This document shows, piece after piece, positions 1 to 9,415 of a stretch of DNA of 64,000 nucleotides; within the stretch, counting starts at the first letter, position 1; each line of letters opens with the position of its first letter. Both the position numbers and the translations under genes were made by a program. The notes beneath the pieces were generated by a model. That model did not search any database and was not told where the DNA came from. It was given only the letters and a program-made list of their open reading frames with translations. Source of the stretch: Leptospiraceae bacterium (lineage in GTDB: Bacteria; Spirochaetota; Leptospiria; Leptospirales; Leptonemataceae). The DNA lies in the NCBI GenBank assembly GCA_026005135.1, contig BPKM01000009.1, forward strand, positions 1 to 64,000. Direction: 5' to 3'.

Positions 1-189
1 CTTGAACAATACCAGGCATTTCGTAACAATGGAGGAATTTATAGAATACCTTCTGATGATGGGAAATATCATAAAATTATTATAGGATGTTTTTTAAATA
101 AAGAAAATGCTCATAAGGTTTTAGAGGAATTAAAGCAAATTAATAAGAATCTATTTAGTGATGCTTCTATATTTCAAATTGAACCATAG
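1..189 (+). CDS. C-terminal fragment of a SPOR-like protein
   Basis: The frame is open from the first base of the window to a TAG stop; 62 residues are visible and the start lies outside. The residues YRIPSDDGKYHKIIIGCFLNKENAHKVLEELKQ show the pattern of a SPOR peptidoglycan-binding repeat: a beta strand, a short I-x-x-G-x-F segment, then a helix beginning with an N-x-x-x-A-like stretch. SPOR domains bind denuded glycan strands at the septum in the periplasm. The 3' end overlaps the oppositely oriented kinase gene by 23 bp. The family call rests on a short pattern and is moderate; the reading frame itself is convincing. Confidence 0.5.
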   Translation, partial: LEQYQAFRNNGGIYRIPSDDGKYHKIIIGCFLNKENAHKVLEELKQINKNLFSDASIFQIEP

Positions 190-810
190 TATGATCAATA
201 TAATAATGAGAATTTTTTATTATTTCTGTTTTATTTTTTAAAAAAATTGGTAAAAGAACAGTATTCCAGAACTCTTCTAATTCTTCTGTTGTAAAACCTT
301 TATTGATTTTTTGTAATTCTTCTTCTCTTTTAAAACGTCGTATTTTTGCTATTTTAACAGGACAATTCAAATATATTAAAAAATCTATAAAAGGATATAT
401 ATAATTTAAAGGAATTTCTTTAGAACCAATTAACCAACCTTCTAAAATTAGAATATCTAAATTGTAGGGGATTATTTCTATTAAACCAACATCATTATTT
501 GCTTTATTGAATCTTGGAAAATACAAAGATAAATTTTTTTTTTAATTTGATTCAATAATTGTAAAAGCCATACAATATTATGACTTTCAGGTTGAGAACG
601 CCATTTTAATGAAAAAAATTTACGATAACTTTTATAAATAACAAAATCATCTAAGGAAATACAAAGAACTTTTTTATTATATTTTAATAAGTTTTTTTTT
701 AAATAATTTGCGAATGTTGTTTTACCTGCACCAGATATCCCCGTTATACCAATAATTTTATAAGAATGATTTAAAATCATATGAATTAAATTTTCAATAG
801 AATCATTCAT
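167..810 (-). pseudogene. P-loop kinase resembling D-glycerate 3-kinase/uridine kinase, frameshifted
   Basis: Two track ORFs (481-810 and 167-526) are the two halves of one protein of about 214 residues. The N-terminal half has a Walker A motif GISGAGKTT (about residue 22) and a following LDDF. The C-terminal half has ILEGWLIGSKEI, the D/E-G-W segment seen in glycerate kinase and YggC/YfhF-type P-loop kinases. The frame changes at a run of ten T (534-543; A10 in the coding strand). The A10 tract could be a sequencing error, a phase-variable tract or a transcriptional slippage site. The start lies 5 bp after the cobA stop, so the two are probably co-transcribed. The substrate cannot be decided from sequence. 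Confidence 0.7.
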
Positions 811-815
811 ATTTT

Positions 816-1583
816 TTATTGAAATGGATCTTGATCCATTAAATCAATTACATGACCTATAATAATAAGAGAAGGATATTCTGCTTTTTCTTCTATGGAT
901 TTTTTATAAATATTTTTTAAGTTTCCTCGAATTACTTTTTGTTCTGGTAATGTTGCTTTACTAATAATTAATGCTGGTGTTTCTTCGCTTCTTCCTTCTT
1001 TAACTAAACGCTCTGCAATTCTTTCTAAATGGTACAAGCCCATATAAAATACCAATGTTATAGTAGGATCAGCTAATAATTCCCAATTATAATCTGGAAA
1101 ACCAGATTCATCTTCTGCATTAAAGGAACTATATCCAGTTAAAAATATTACCGAACGCCCCAATTCTCGATGGGTTAGAGGAACCTGTAATTCCGCAGCA
1201 GATGCAGATGCTGTTGTAATACCCGGAACTACTTTTATAGTAATCCCATGTTTTTTTAAATAACTTAATTCTTCTCCACCTCTTCCAAATATAAAGGGAT
1301 CTCCTCCTTTTAATCGAACGATAGTTTTTCCTTCTAAAGCATACTTTAATAATAATTCATTAATTTTTTCCTGAGGATAACTATGTTGTCCTTTTCTTTT
1401 CCCAACATAAATTTTTTCTTTTTGCTTTATCTCTGGCAATTCTAATAAAGACTCATGAACTAAACTATCATATAAGATTAAATCTGCTTGTTTTAATATA
1501 TTTAATCCTTTTACAGTAATTAATTCGGGATCACCTGGACCAGCACCAACAAGATATACAATGCCTTTTTTTACTTGATCCAT
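816..1583 (-). CDS. cobA: uroporphyrinogen-III C-methyltransferase
   Basis: This 255-residue cytoplasmic SAM-dependent enzyme methylates uroporphyrinogen III at C2 and C7 to precorrin-2, the branch toward sirohaem and cobalamin. Family signatures are clear: VYLVGAGPGDPELIT near the N-terminus, YVGKRKGQH, the SAM-binding loop VRLKGGDPFIFGRGGEE around residues 88-104, and PGITTASASAA followed by PLTHR. The length matches stand-alone SUMT (about 250-280 residues), with no fused CysG oxidase/ferrochelatase or uroporphyrinogen synthase domain. It is divergent from the CPBP gene upstream. The kinase-like gene follows after 5 bp. No other corrin or sirohaem gene is in the window, so the pathway served is not determined. 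Confidence 0.93.
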   Translation of the reverse strand: MDQVKKGIVYLVGAGPGDPELITVKGLNILKQADLILYDSLVHESLLELPEIKQKEKIYVGKRKGQHSYPQEKINELLLKYALEGKTIVRLKGGDPFIFGRGGEELSYLKKHGITIKVVPGITTASASAAELQVPLTHRELGRSVIFLTGYSSFNAEDESGFPDYNWELLADPTITLVFYMGLYHLERIAERLVKEGRSEETPALIISKATLPEQKVIRGNLKNIYKKSIEEKAEYPSLIIIGHVIDLMDQDPFQ

Positions 1584-1647
1584 TTCTTACCATAAAATTT
1601 TACTTTAAAAGTAGATAAACAAAAAAACAAATATATAGGTTAATTCA

Positions 1648-2331
1648 ATGATTATTAAAATAATTGAACTATTTACTATTTTTATTATTTTACCTTTTCT
1701 CTATGTTTATTTTGATCTGGATCATTACTTCAAAAATCAGATTTTTAATGGAAATTTAACAATCTTATATAAATTACATAAAATTCTTTTACTACAAATT
1801 ATTTTTATATATACGTTAATTATATATTATAAAAAAATACGAAATTTTTTGTATTTTAAAATACAATCCTTTAAAAATAATTTTTATTATGCAAAATGGA
1901 TTCTATTAAGATTTTTAGGAATTATAACTATTATTTTAACTTTTATATTTTATGTTTATCCAGAAAGATTATTTTATCCCTTAAAAACATTCCCTACATA
2001 TATATTGATAATTGTTATTATTATATATCCCTTATTATCAGTAATTCAACAAGAATTTATATTTAGAATATTTTTTTTCGAAAGGTATTATGCATTTTTT
2101 CAATCAAAATGGGAATTTTATTTTACTAATGCTCTTTTGTTTATGTTTATTCACATTATTTATAAAAATTATATAGCATTGATTTTTAGTTTTTTTGGAA
2201 ATTTCTTATTTCTTTCTACATTTTTTAAAACACGTTCTGTTTACTGGATAGTTCTGGAACATTCTATTTATGGACTTATAATTTTTTATACTGGCTTAGG
2301 TGATTTTTTTTATCAAACCCATAGTTTTTAA
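1648..2331 (+). CDS. CPBP-family intramembrane metalloprotease-like protein
   Basis: The 227 residues are strongly hydrophobic, with about seven predicted membrane segments. The CPBP (Abi) signature is present in order: QQEFIFR (about 134-140, a variant of the usual E-E-x-x-x-R), a histidine in FIHIIYKN (about 168), and EHSIYG near residue 204 (motif 3 usually x-x-H or E-H). In this family the Glu and His residues form the active site of a glutamate-type intramembrane protease. The first Glu of the EE pair is Gln here, while the second is kept. An ankyrin gene follows after only 6 bp, suggesting an operon. The target is unknown. Confidence 0.72.
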   Translation: MIIKIIELFTIFIILPFLYVYFDLDHYFKNQIFNGNLTILYKLHKILLLQIIFIYTLIIYYKKIRNFLYFKIQSFKNNFYYAKWILLRFLGIITIILTFIFYVYPERLFYPLKTFPTYILIIVIIIYPLLSVIQQEFIFRIFFFERYYAFFQSKWEFYFTNALLFMFIHIIYKNYIALIFSFFGNFLFLSTFFKTRSVYWIVLEHSIYGLIIFYTGLGDFFYQTHSF

Positions 2332-2337
2332 TCCAAT

Positions 2338-2607
2338 ATGCATAAACAAAAAAATACATTATTACATATTTATACTAATCAAGGAAATTACGATAAGGTT
2401 AAAGAACTACTTGAACGTGGAATAAATCCAAACATTACTGGAAAAGGAAATTATACACCCTTAGAAATTGCTTCTTATAAAGGATTTAAAGAAATTGTTA
2501 TTTTACTTTTAAAATATGGCGCAACCTTACATAAAGATAATGCCCTTAAATTAGCGAAAGAATATCATCATTCCGAAATAATTGAAATTTTAGAAAAACT
2601 CCTCTAA
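2338..2607 (+). CDS. small ankyrin-repeat protein
   Basis: This 89-residue protein consists almost only of ankyrin repeats. Visible repeat cores are LLHIYTNQGNYDKVKELLERGINPNITGKGNYTPLEIASYKGFKEIVILLLKYGATLHKDNALKLAKEYHHSEIIEILE, giving about two and a half repeats. No signal peptide or membrane segment is visible, so it probably acts in the cytoplasm as a protein-binding scaffold. It starts 6 bp after the CPBP protease gene in the same direction and ends 1 bp before the convergent membrane-protein gene. Its partner may be the membrane protease, but that is inferred from position only. Confidence 0.8.
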   Translation: MHKQKNTLLHIYTNQGNYDKVKELLERGINPNITGKGNYTPLEIASYKGFKEIVILLLKYGATLHKDNALKLAKEYHHSEIIEILEKLL

Positions 2608-2608
2608 T

Positions 2609-4384
2609 TTATTCTTTTTTGTAGATTTTTAAACATATATATGGATCAATTTGTTTTTCTAAGATAGTTTTATAATAAGAATGTTTTAATCTAAAATAAG
2701 GACTATTTTTTAGTTCGTTTTTACAACTATGGGTAATATAAATATAATTTTTAAAATCATACGATAAATCCATATATTTAGAATAATTTAAAACAAATCC
2801 TTTTTTGAATATTTTATATCGGATATGGACATCGATATCTGTTGGAATAAATAAATAGGGATTATTTAATTGTTTGCCATATTTTTTATATTCATGGAAT
2901 TCATTGAATATTAATGCTTTTGTATCTTCTGGTAAAATTTGAGCAATAATACGTGCAGGTTCAAATAATGATTTGTCTTTTCCTGCAAAACAGGTATTTC
3001 TTTTAGAAGGTGGATAAGAATAAATATAATATAAATTAGAAATTAAAATTACACCTAAACATAAGATAATAAAATATTTTAATTCTTCTCGAACATATAG
3101 AAAAATCAAACTATGAAATAAAAGAAGGCCTGGTATAATCTGAAAAATATATCTTGCTTGATGATTCGTTGTTAAAAATTCCAATATAAAAAAATGTATC
3201 CATAAGAATAAAATAATATTGATTACAGGATATTCAGCGAGATATTTCTTTATATTATATCGATACCTGATAAATAAATAATATAATAGTACAGCAAATG
3301 ATAATAACATTAAAATAGAAAATCCATAGGAATTGATAAAATAATCATAAAATATACTTCGAAAAAAACTTCTTCCTTTATCTATTGTATCGGCTTGTGC
3401 TCCTAAAAGGGAATGAAATCTATCTGGATGAGATAAGATGATAACACTAAATGGGAAAATAAAATATTTATAAAAAAAACCAAATATATTACTAAATAAT
3501 TGAATCTTATTTTTATATAAAAAAATGTTTAATTCAATAAAAGAAATTAATATGGATATATATATAAAATTTTTTATAAACTTAGTTTTTATTATTTCTG
3601 AAGAAATATAAGGAAAAACAATAACCATTAAAACTCCCATAACAGGAAGTAAAATAAATATTAATCGATAACTTTTATAATAAGAAATTAGACGATAAAT
3701 CTCTTTTAAAAATTTTTCTGGATCTCTTATAAATTCTATAATAATAAAAGAAATAGAAATTAAAACTCCATAGGGATATTTTGTTAAATAAATCAAAAAA
3801 CCAACAGTAAAAAATATCCATTTATCCTTTTTGTTATAACTCTGTTTTTTATAAATATGATAAATTAAAAATAAAAAAAATGTATATAAAAACATTCCCT
3901 GAATTTCTAACATAGAATTAAATAAATATTCTGGAATCTGATCTAATAAAAATAAAAATGTAATTGCAATATAGATTGATAAAAATATTATTATTTTATT
4001 AATAAGATTTTTTTTATATTTATCATTAAAATAATATAATGTACCAAAAAATAAAATAAGTATAGTAAATATAAAGAAAATTATGCTTACTCTTGTATCT
4101 AAAACAGGATCTGGTTTTCCATTAAATAAAATTATTATTATACTTATAATGCTTCTTAATGGTGGCCAGGTAGGAGAATCTAAAATAACTTTAAAAGCAG
4201 ATAAATAATCATTATAAAAAATATATTGAAAAAAATCAATAGCCTGAATCATTCGAATATTTGCATCCCATAATAACATATCCTTATTGGGACATTGTAA
4301 AAAATTCAAATTCAAAAGATATATAAATATAGTAGTAAATATCATTATTAAAACAAATTGAACAAAAATCATAAAATACTTCAT
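2609..4384 (-). CDS. polytopic membrane protein, GT-C glycosyltransferase-like
   Basis: This 591-residue protein has many hydrophobic segments spread over about residues 1-440 and a C-terminal soluble tail of about 150 residues. The first extracytoplasmic loop after membrane segment 1 contains acidic residues (LLWDANIRMIQAIDFF, then DSPTWPPL), typical of GT-C glycosyltransferases such as PMT/ArnT relatives that use lipid-linked sugars. The motif NHQARYIFQIIPGLLL near residue 405 resembles the conserved R-Y-x-x-x-x-x-P region of these enzymes. The family is inferred from topology and these patterns; donor and acceptor are unknown. It is convergent with the ankyrin gene. Confidence 0.6.
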   Translation of the reverse strand: MKYFMIFVQFVLIMIFTTIFIYLLNLNFLQCPNKDMLLWDANIRMIQAIDFFQYIFYNDYLSAFKVILDSPTWPPLRSIISIIIILFNGKPDPVLDTRVSIIFFIFTILILFFGTLYYFNDKYKKNLINKIIIFLSIYIAITFLFLLDQIPEYLFNSMLEIQGMFLYTFFLFLIYHIYKKQSYNKKDKWIFFTVGFLIYLTKYPYGVLISISFIIIEFIRDPEKFLKEIYRLISYYKSYRLIFILLPVMGVLMVIVFPYISSEIIKTKFIKNFIYISILISFIELNIFLYKNKIQLFSNIFGFFYKYFIFPFSVIILSHPDRFHSLLGAQADTIDKGRSFFRSIFYDYFINSYGFSILMLLSFAVLLYYLFIRYRYNIKKYLAEYPVINIILFLWIHFFILEFLTTNHQARYIFQIIPGLLLFHSLIFLYVREELKYFIILCLGVILISNLYYIYSYPPSKRNTCFAGKDKSLFEPARIIAQILPEDTKALIFNEFHEYKKYGKQLNNPYLFIPTDIDVHIRYKIFKKGFVLNYSKYMDLSYDFKNYIYITHSCKNELKNSPYFRLKHSYYKTILEKQIDPYICLKIYKKE

Positions 4385-4545
4385 TCTAAATACGACATTT
4401 TTTATTTAAGATCTAAAATCCAATATTTTTTGTTATATAGAAATGTAATCCAAATAATAGCTTTTAGAATAATAACGATATATACTTTATAACTCTTTTA
4501 TTTTAAAAATTCTTATAAATTCCGATAATCAAAATATATCCCTCT

Positions 4546-5428
4546 ATGCCAAAACATAAATTTACTCTAAAATACGACGAATTCTTTAAAATCGTAACCA
4601 AAAACTTCTTTGAACTACTAAACTGCAACGTTATCACCGAATACGAAATTCTTAAACTACCCAAAAAAGCAGATATCATTATCATTAAAAATCCAAATAC
4701 TAAAAAACTAGAATTATTTAAATATTTCAAATTATTCAACATTATATCTTTTAAATCCGAAAAAGATAAACCCTACCATAAAAGATTTTAACGACCTATT
4801 TATCTATCTTACGGGATTCTGTAATAGAGAAAAATCCGCTAACCTTAATAATACTACCATTACTCTTATAACACCAGACTTTACTAAATCATTCAAAAAT
4901 CTATTAAATAAACATGCCATTTTATTACAAAATGGTCTTTATAAATTTCATAATGATTTATTAAATATCTATTTTATCGAAATCAACCAACTTGATATTA
5001 ATGCATACGAAATAGAATATCTCTATATCTTCGCTAATCAAAATAAATTAAAAGAAGGTCTAAAAAATATAAAACTAATTCCCATTAAAGATAAAAAAAT
5101 GATTGCATTATTACAGGAAATGTATTATGTTAGATATAGTAATTTTGAAAAACAATTACCAGAGGGTATCAAAATGCCAAAAGTTTACGAAGCTGATATT
5201 ACTGATTTAGTAAAACCTCATTATGAAAAGGGTTTGCAGGAAGGTTTACAAAAAGGGAAACTTGAAGGAAAATTAGAAGGATTACAAGAAGGTGAAAAGA
5301 AAGGTGTATTAAAAGCAAAAATAGAAACAGCGAAGAAAATGAAAAAAGAAGGTTTGTCGATTGATTTAATTGTAAAAATAACTGGCTTATCTAAAAAAGA
5401 TTTAAAAAAATATAGAATAATTGAATAA
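4546..5428 (+). pseudogene. Rpn-like PD-(D/E)XK family gene, copy 1, frameshifted
   Basis: The start MPKHKFTLKYDEFFKIV is identical to the intact copies. The frame breaks after FKSEKDKP because the sequence reads aaaccctaccat where intact copy 4 reads aaacctaccat, so there is one extra C near 4770. The correct frame then resumes through LPEGIKMPKVYEADITDLVKPHYEKG to a TAA at 5428. The 3' end carries seven G-x-x-[EK] repeat units, the second longest in the array. If translated it would give an 81-residue truncated product. A programmed frameshift is possible, because copy 2 has the same change. Confidence 0.85.
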
Positions 5429-5554
5429 TTTCTGCCCAATCTCCCTACCCATTGATTTTTAGATAGTAAATCAAATTTTATAATTTTTTCTCAAACTAAT
5501 CCTTCTTTTTCTTAACTTATCCTATAAATTCCGATAATCAAAATATATCCCTCT

Positions 5555-6413
5555 ATGCCAAAACATAAATTTACTCTAAAATACGACGAATTCTTTAAAA
5601 TCGTAACCAAAAACTTCTTTGAACTACTAAACTGCAACGTCATAACAGAATACGAAATTCTTAAACTACCCAAAAAAGCAGACATCATTATCATTAAAAA
5701 TCCAAATACTAAAAAACTAGAATTATTTAAATATTTCAAATTATTCAACATTATATCTTTTAAATCCGAAAAAGATAAACCCTACCATCAAAGATTTTAA
5801 CGACCTATTTATCTATCTTACGGGCTTCTGTAATAGAGAAAAATCCGCTAACCTTAATAACACTACCATTACTCTTATAACACCAGACTTTACTAAATCA
5901 TTCAAAAATCTATTAAATAAACATGCCATATTATTACAAGATGGTCTTTATAAATTCCATAATGATTTATTAAATATCTACTTTATCGAAATCAATCAAC
6001 TTGATATTAATGCATACGAAATAGAATATCTCTATATCTTCGCTAATCAAAATAAATTAAAAGAAGGTCTAAAAAACATTAAACTAATTCCCATTAAAGA
6101 TAAAAAAATGATTGCATTATTACATGAAATGTATTATGTTAGATATAGTAATTTCGAAAAACAATTACCAGAGGGTATTAAAATGCCAAAAGTTTACGAA
6201 GCTGATATTACGGACTTAGTTAAACCACACTACGAAAAAGGTTTACAAGAAGGATTGCAAAAAGGAAAACTGGAAGGTTTACAGGAAGGACAACTAAAAG
6301 CAAAAATAGAAACAGCAAAAAAAATGAAAAAAGAAGGTTTATCGATTGATTTAATTGTAAAAATAACTGGCTTATCTAAAAAAGATTTAAAAAAATACGG
6401 AATTACTGAATAA
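5555..6413 (+). pseudogene. Rpn-like family gene, copy 2, frameshifted
   Basis: It has the same architecture as copy 1 and the same extra C in aaaccctaccatc (near 5780), so the product would stop after 81 residues (ending KPYHQRF). The identical lesion in two adjacent units shows one of them was copied from, or converted by, the other after the frameshift arose. The resumed frame ends at 6413 with five G-x-x-[EK] units (GLQEGLQKGKLEGLQEGQLK) followed by the common tail AKIETAKKMKKEGLSIDLIVKITGLSKKDLKKYGITE. The upstream spacer is 126 bp. Confidence 0.85.
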
Positions 6414-6538
6414 TTTCTGCCCAATCCCCTACCCATTGATTTTTAGATAGTAAATCAAATTTTATAATTTTTTCTCAAACTAATCCTTCTTTTTCTTAAC
6501 TTATCCTATAAATTCCGATAATCAAAATATATCCCTCT

Positions 6539-7360
6539 ATGCCAAAACATAAATTTACTCTAAAATACGACGAATTCTTTAAAATCGTAACCAAAAACTT
6601 CTTTGAACTACTAAACTGCAACGTCATAACAGAATACGAAATTCTTAAACTACCCAAAAAAGCAGACATCATTATCATTAAAAATCCTAATACTAAAAAA
6701 CTAGAATTATTTAAATATTTCAAATTATTCAACATTATATCTTTTAAATCCGAAAAAGATAAACCCTCTATCAAAGATTTTAACGACCTATTTATCTATC
6801 TTACGGGCTTCTGTAATAGAGAAAAATCCGCTAACCTTAATAACACTACCATTACTCTTATAACACCAGACTTTACTAAATCATTCAAAAATCTATTAAA
6901 TAAACATGCCATATTATTACAAGATGGTCTTTATAAATTCCATAATGATTTATTAAATATCTACTTTATCGAAATCAATCAACTTGATATTAATGCATAC
7001 GAAATAGAATATCTCTATATCTTCGCTAATCAAAATAAATTAAAAGAAGGTCTAAAAAACATTAAACTAATTCCCATTAAAGATAAAAAAATGATTGCAT
7101 TATTACAAGAAATGTATTATGTTAGATATAGTAATTTCGAAAAACAATTACCAGAGGGTATTAAAATGCCAAAAGTTTACGAAGCTGATATTACGGACTT
7201 AGTTAAACCACACTACGAAAAAGGTTTACAAGAAGGAGAATTAAAAGCAAAAATAGAAACAGCGAAGAAAATGAAAAAAGAAGGTTTGTCGATTGATTTA
7301 ATTGTAAAAATAACTGGCTTATCTAAAAAAGATTTAAAAAAATACGGAATTACTGAATAA
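6539..7360 (+). CDS. Rpn-like PD-(D/E)XK family protein, copy 3 (273 aa)
   Basis: This is the first intact copy. Residues about 1-90 form the putative nuclease core: a conserved Asp in KADIIIIKNP, then FKYFKLFNIISFKSEKDKP, where relatives of this Rpn/transposase-31/PDDEXK_2 group usually have I-I-E-[FY]-K-S. The expected catalytic Glu is Ser here. The middle is a helical domain ending in LPEGIKMPKVYEADITDLVKPHYEKG. Only two G-x-x-[EK] units follow, then a short C-terminal helix-turn-helix-like segment (GLSIDLIVKITGLSKKDLKKYG). Rpn proteins are associated with RecA-independent horizontal transfer and anti-phage functions; activity here is unproven. No strong Shine-Dalgarno is seen before the ATG. 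Confidence 0.82.
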   Translation: MPKHKFTLKYDEFFKIVTKNFFELLNCNVITEYEILKLPKKADIIIIKNPNTKKLELFKYFKLFNIISFKSEKDKPSIKDFNDLFIYLTGFCNREKSANLNNTTITLITPDFTKSFKNLLNKHAILLQDGLYKFHNDLLNIYFIEINQLDINAYEIEYLYIFANQNKLKEGLKNIKLIPIKDKKMIALLQEMYYVRYSNFEKQLPEGIKMPKVYEADITDLVKPHYEKGLQEGELKAKIETAKKMKKEGLSIDLIVKITGLSKKDLKKYGITE

Positions 7361-7485
7361 TTTCTGCCCAATCCCCTACCCATTGATTTTTCGATAGTAA
7401 ATGAAGTTTTTTAATTTTTTTTAAAACTAATCCTTCTTTTTCTTAACTTATCCTATAAATTCCGATAATCAAAATATATCCCTCT

Positions 7486-8319
7486 ATGCCAAAACATAAA
7501 TTTACTCTAAAATACGACGAATTCTTTAAAATCGTAACCAAAAACTTCTTTGAACTACTAAACTGCAACGTCATAACAGAATACGAAATTCTTAAACTAC
7601 CCAAAAAAGCAGACATCATTATCATTAAAAATCCAAATACTAAAAAACTAGAATTATTTAAATATTTCAAATTATTCAACATTATATCTTTTAAATCCGA
7701 AAAAGATAAACCTACCATAAAAGATTTTAACGACCTATTTATCTATCTTACGGGCTTCTGTAATAGAGAAAAATCCGCTAACCTTAATAACACTACCATT
7801 ACTCTTATAACACCAGACTTTACTAAATCATTCAAAAATCTATTAAATAAACATGCCATATTATTACAAGACGGTCTTTATAAATTCCATAATGATTTAT
7901 TAAATATCTACTTTATCGAAATCAATCAACTTGATATTAATGCATACGAAATAGAATATCTCTATATCTTCGCTAATCAAAATAAATTAAAAGAAGGTCT
8001 AAAAAACATTAAACTAATTCCCATTAAAGATAAAAAAATGATTGCATTATTACATGAAATGTATTATGTTAGATATAGTAATTTCGAAAAACAATTACCA
8101 GAGGGTATTAAAATGCCAAAAGTTTACGAAGCTGATATTACGGACTTAGTTAAACCACACTACGAAAAAGGAAAATTAGAAGGCTTACAGGAAGGACAAC
8201 TAAAAGCAAAAATAGAAACAGCAAAAAAAATGAAAAAAGAAGGTTTATCGATTGATTTAATTGTAAAAATAACTGGCTTATCTAAAAAAGATTTAAAAAA
8301 ATACGGAATTACTGAATAA
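7486..8319 (+). CDS. Rpn-like family protein, copy 4 (277 aa)
   Basis: This copy is intact and carries the ungapped junction KDKPTIKDFNDL that defines the correct frame for copies 1 and 2. It is four residues longer than copy 3 because it has three G-x-x-[EK] units (GKLEGLQEGQLK) in place of two. It keeps the LELFKYFKLFN variant of the core and the SxK version of the nuclease motif. The upstream spacer differs slightly from the others (ttttcgatagtaaatgaagtttttt). Confidence 0.82.
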   Translation: MPKHKFTLKYDEFFKIVTKNFFELLNCNVITEYEILKLPKKADIIIIKNPNTKKLELFKYFKLFNIISFKSEKDKPTIKDFNDLFIYLTGFCNREKSANLNNTTITLITPDFTKSFKNLLNKHAILLQDGLYKFHNDLLNIYFIEINQLDINAYEIEYLYIFANQNKLKEGLKNIKLIPIKDKKMIALLHEMYYVRYSNFEKQLPEGIKMPKVYEADITDLVKPHYEKGKLEGLQEGQLKAKIETAKKMKKEGLSIDLIVKITGLSKKDLKKYGITE

Positions 8320-8444
8320 TTTCTGCCCAATCCCCTACCCATTGATTTTTAGATAGTAAATTAAATTTTATAATTTTTTCTCAAACTAATCCTTCTTTTT
8401 CTTAACTTATCCTATAAATTCCGATAATCAAAATATATCCCTCT

Positions 8445-9290
8445 ATGCCAAAACATAAATTTACTCTAAAATACGACGAATTCTTTAAAATCGTAACCAA
8501 AAACTTCTTTGAACTACTAAACTGCAACGTCATCACCGAATACGAAATCCTTAAACTACCCAAAAAAGCAGACATCATTATCATTAAAAATCCTAATACT
8601 AAAAAATTTGAATTATTTAAATATTTTAAAATTTATAATATCATATCTTTTAAATCCGAAAAAGATAAACCTACCATAAAAGATTTTAACGACCTATTTA
8701 TCTATCTTACGGGCTTCTGTAATAGAGAAAAATCCGCTAACCTTAATAACACTACCATTACTCTTATAACACCAGACTTTACTAAATCATTCAAAAATCT
8801 ATTAAATAAACATGCCATTTTATTACAAAATGGTCTTTATAAATTTCATAATGATTTATTAAATATCTACTTTATCGAAATCAATCAACTTGATATTAAT
8901 GCATACGAAATAGAATATCTCTATATCTTCGCTAATCAAAATAAATTAAAAGAAGGTCTAAAAAACATTAAACTAATTCCCATTAAAGATAAAAAAATGA
9001 TTGCATTATTACAAGAAATGTATTATGTTAGATATAGTAATTTCGAAAAACAATTACCAGAGGGTATTAAAATGCCAAAAGTTTACGAAGCTGATATTAC
9101 GGACTTAGTTAAACCTCATTATGATAAAGGACTTGAAGAAGGAATTAAAAAAGGCTTACAAGAAGGAGAATTAAAAGCAAAAATAGAAACAGCGAAGAAA
9201 ATGAAAAAAGAAGGTTTGTCGATTGATTTAATTGTAAAAATAACTGGCTTATCTAAAAAAGATTTAAAAAAATATAGAATTACTGAATAA
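8445..9290 (+). CDS. Rpn-like family protein, copy 5 (281 aa)
   Basis: This copy is intact, with the second core variant FELFKYFKIYNIISFKSEKD shared with copy 8 and nearly with copy 6, and four G-x-x-[EK] units of divergent sequence (HYDKGLEEGIKKGLQEGELK). The C-terminus is the common KKMKKEGLSIDLIVKITGLS type ending KKYRITE. The combination of a core type and a tail type found separately in other copies is evidence for shuffling of segments within the array. Confidence 0.82.
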   Translation: MPKHKFTLKYDEFFKIVTKNFFELLNCNVITEYEILKLPKKADIIIIKNPNTKKFELFKYFKIYNIISFKSEKDKPTIKDFNDLFIYLTGFCNREKSANLNNTTITLITPDFTKSFKNLLNKHAILLQNGLYKFHNDLLNIYFIEINQLDINAYEIEYLYIFANQNKLKEGLKNIKLIPIKDKKMIALLQEMYYVRYSNFEKQLPEGIKMPKVYEADITDLVKPHYDKGLEEGIKKGLQEGELKAKIETAKKMKKEGLSIDLIVKITGLSKKDLKKYRITE

Positions 9291-9415
9291 TTTCTGCCCA
9301 ATCCCCTACCCATTGATTTTTAGATAGTAAATTAAATTTTATAATTTTTTCTCAAACTAATCCTTCTTTTTCTTAACTTATCCTATAAATTCCGATAATC
9401 AAAATATATCCATCT

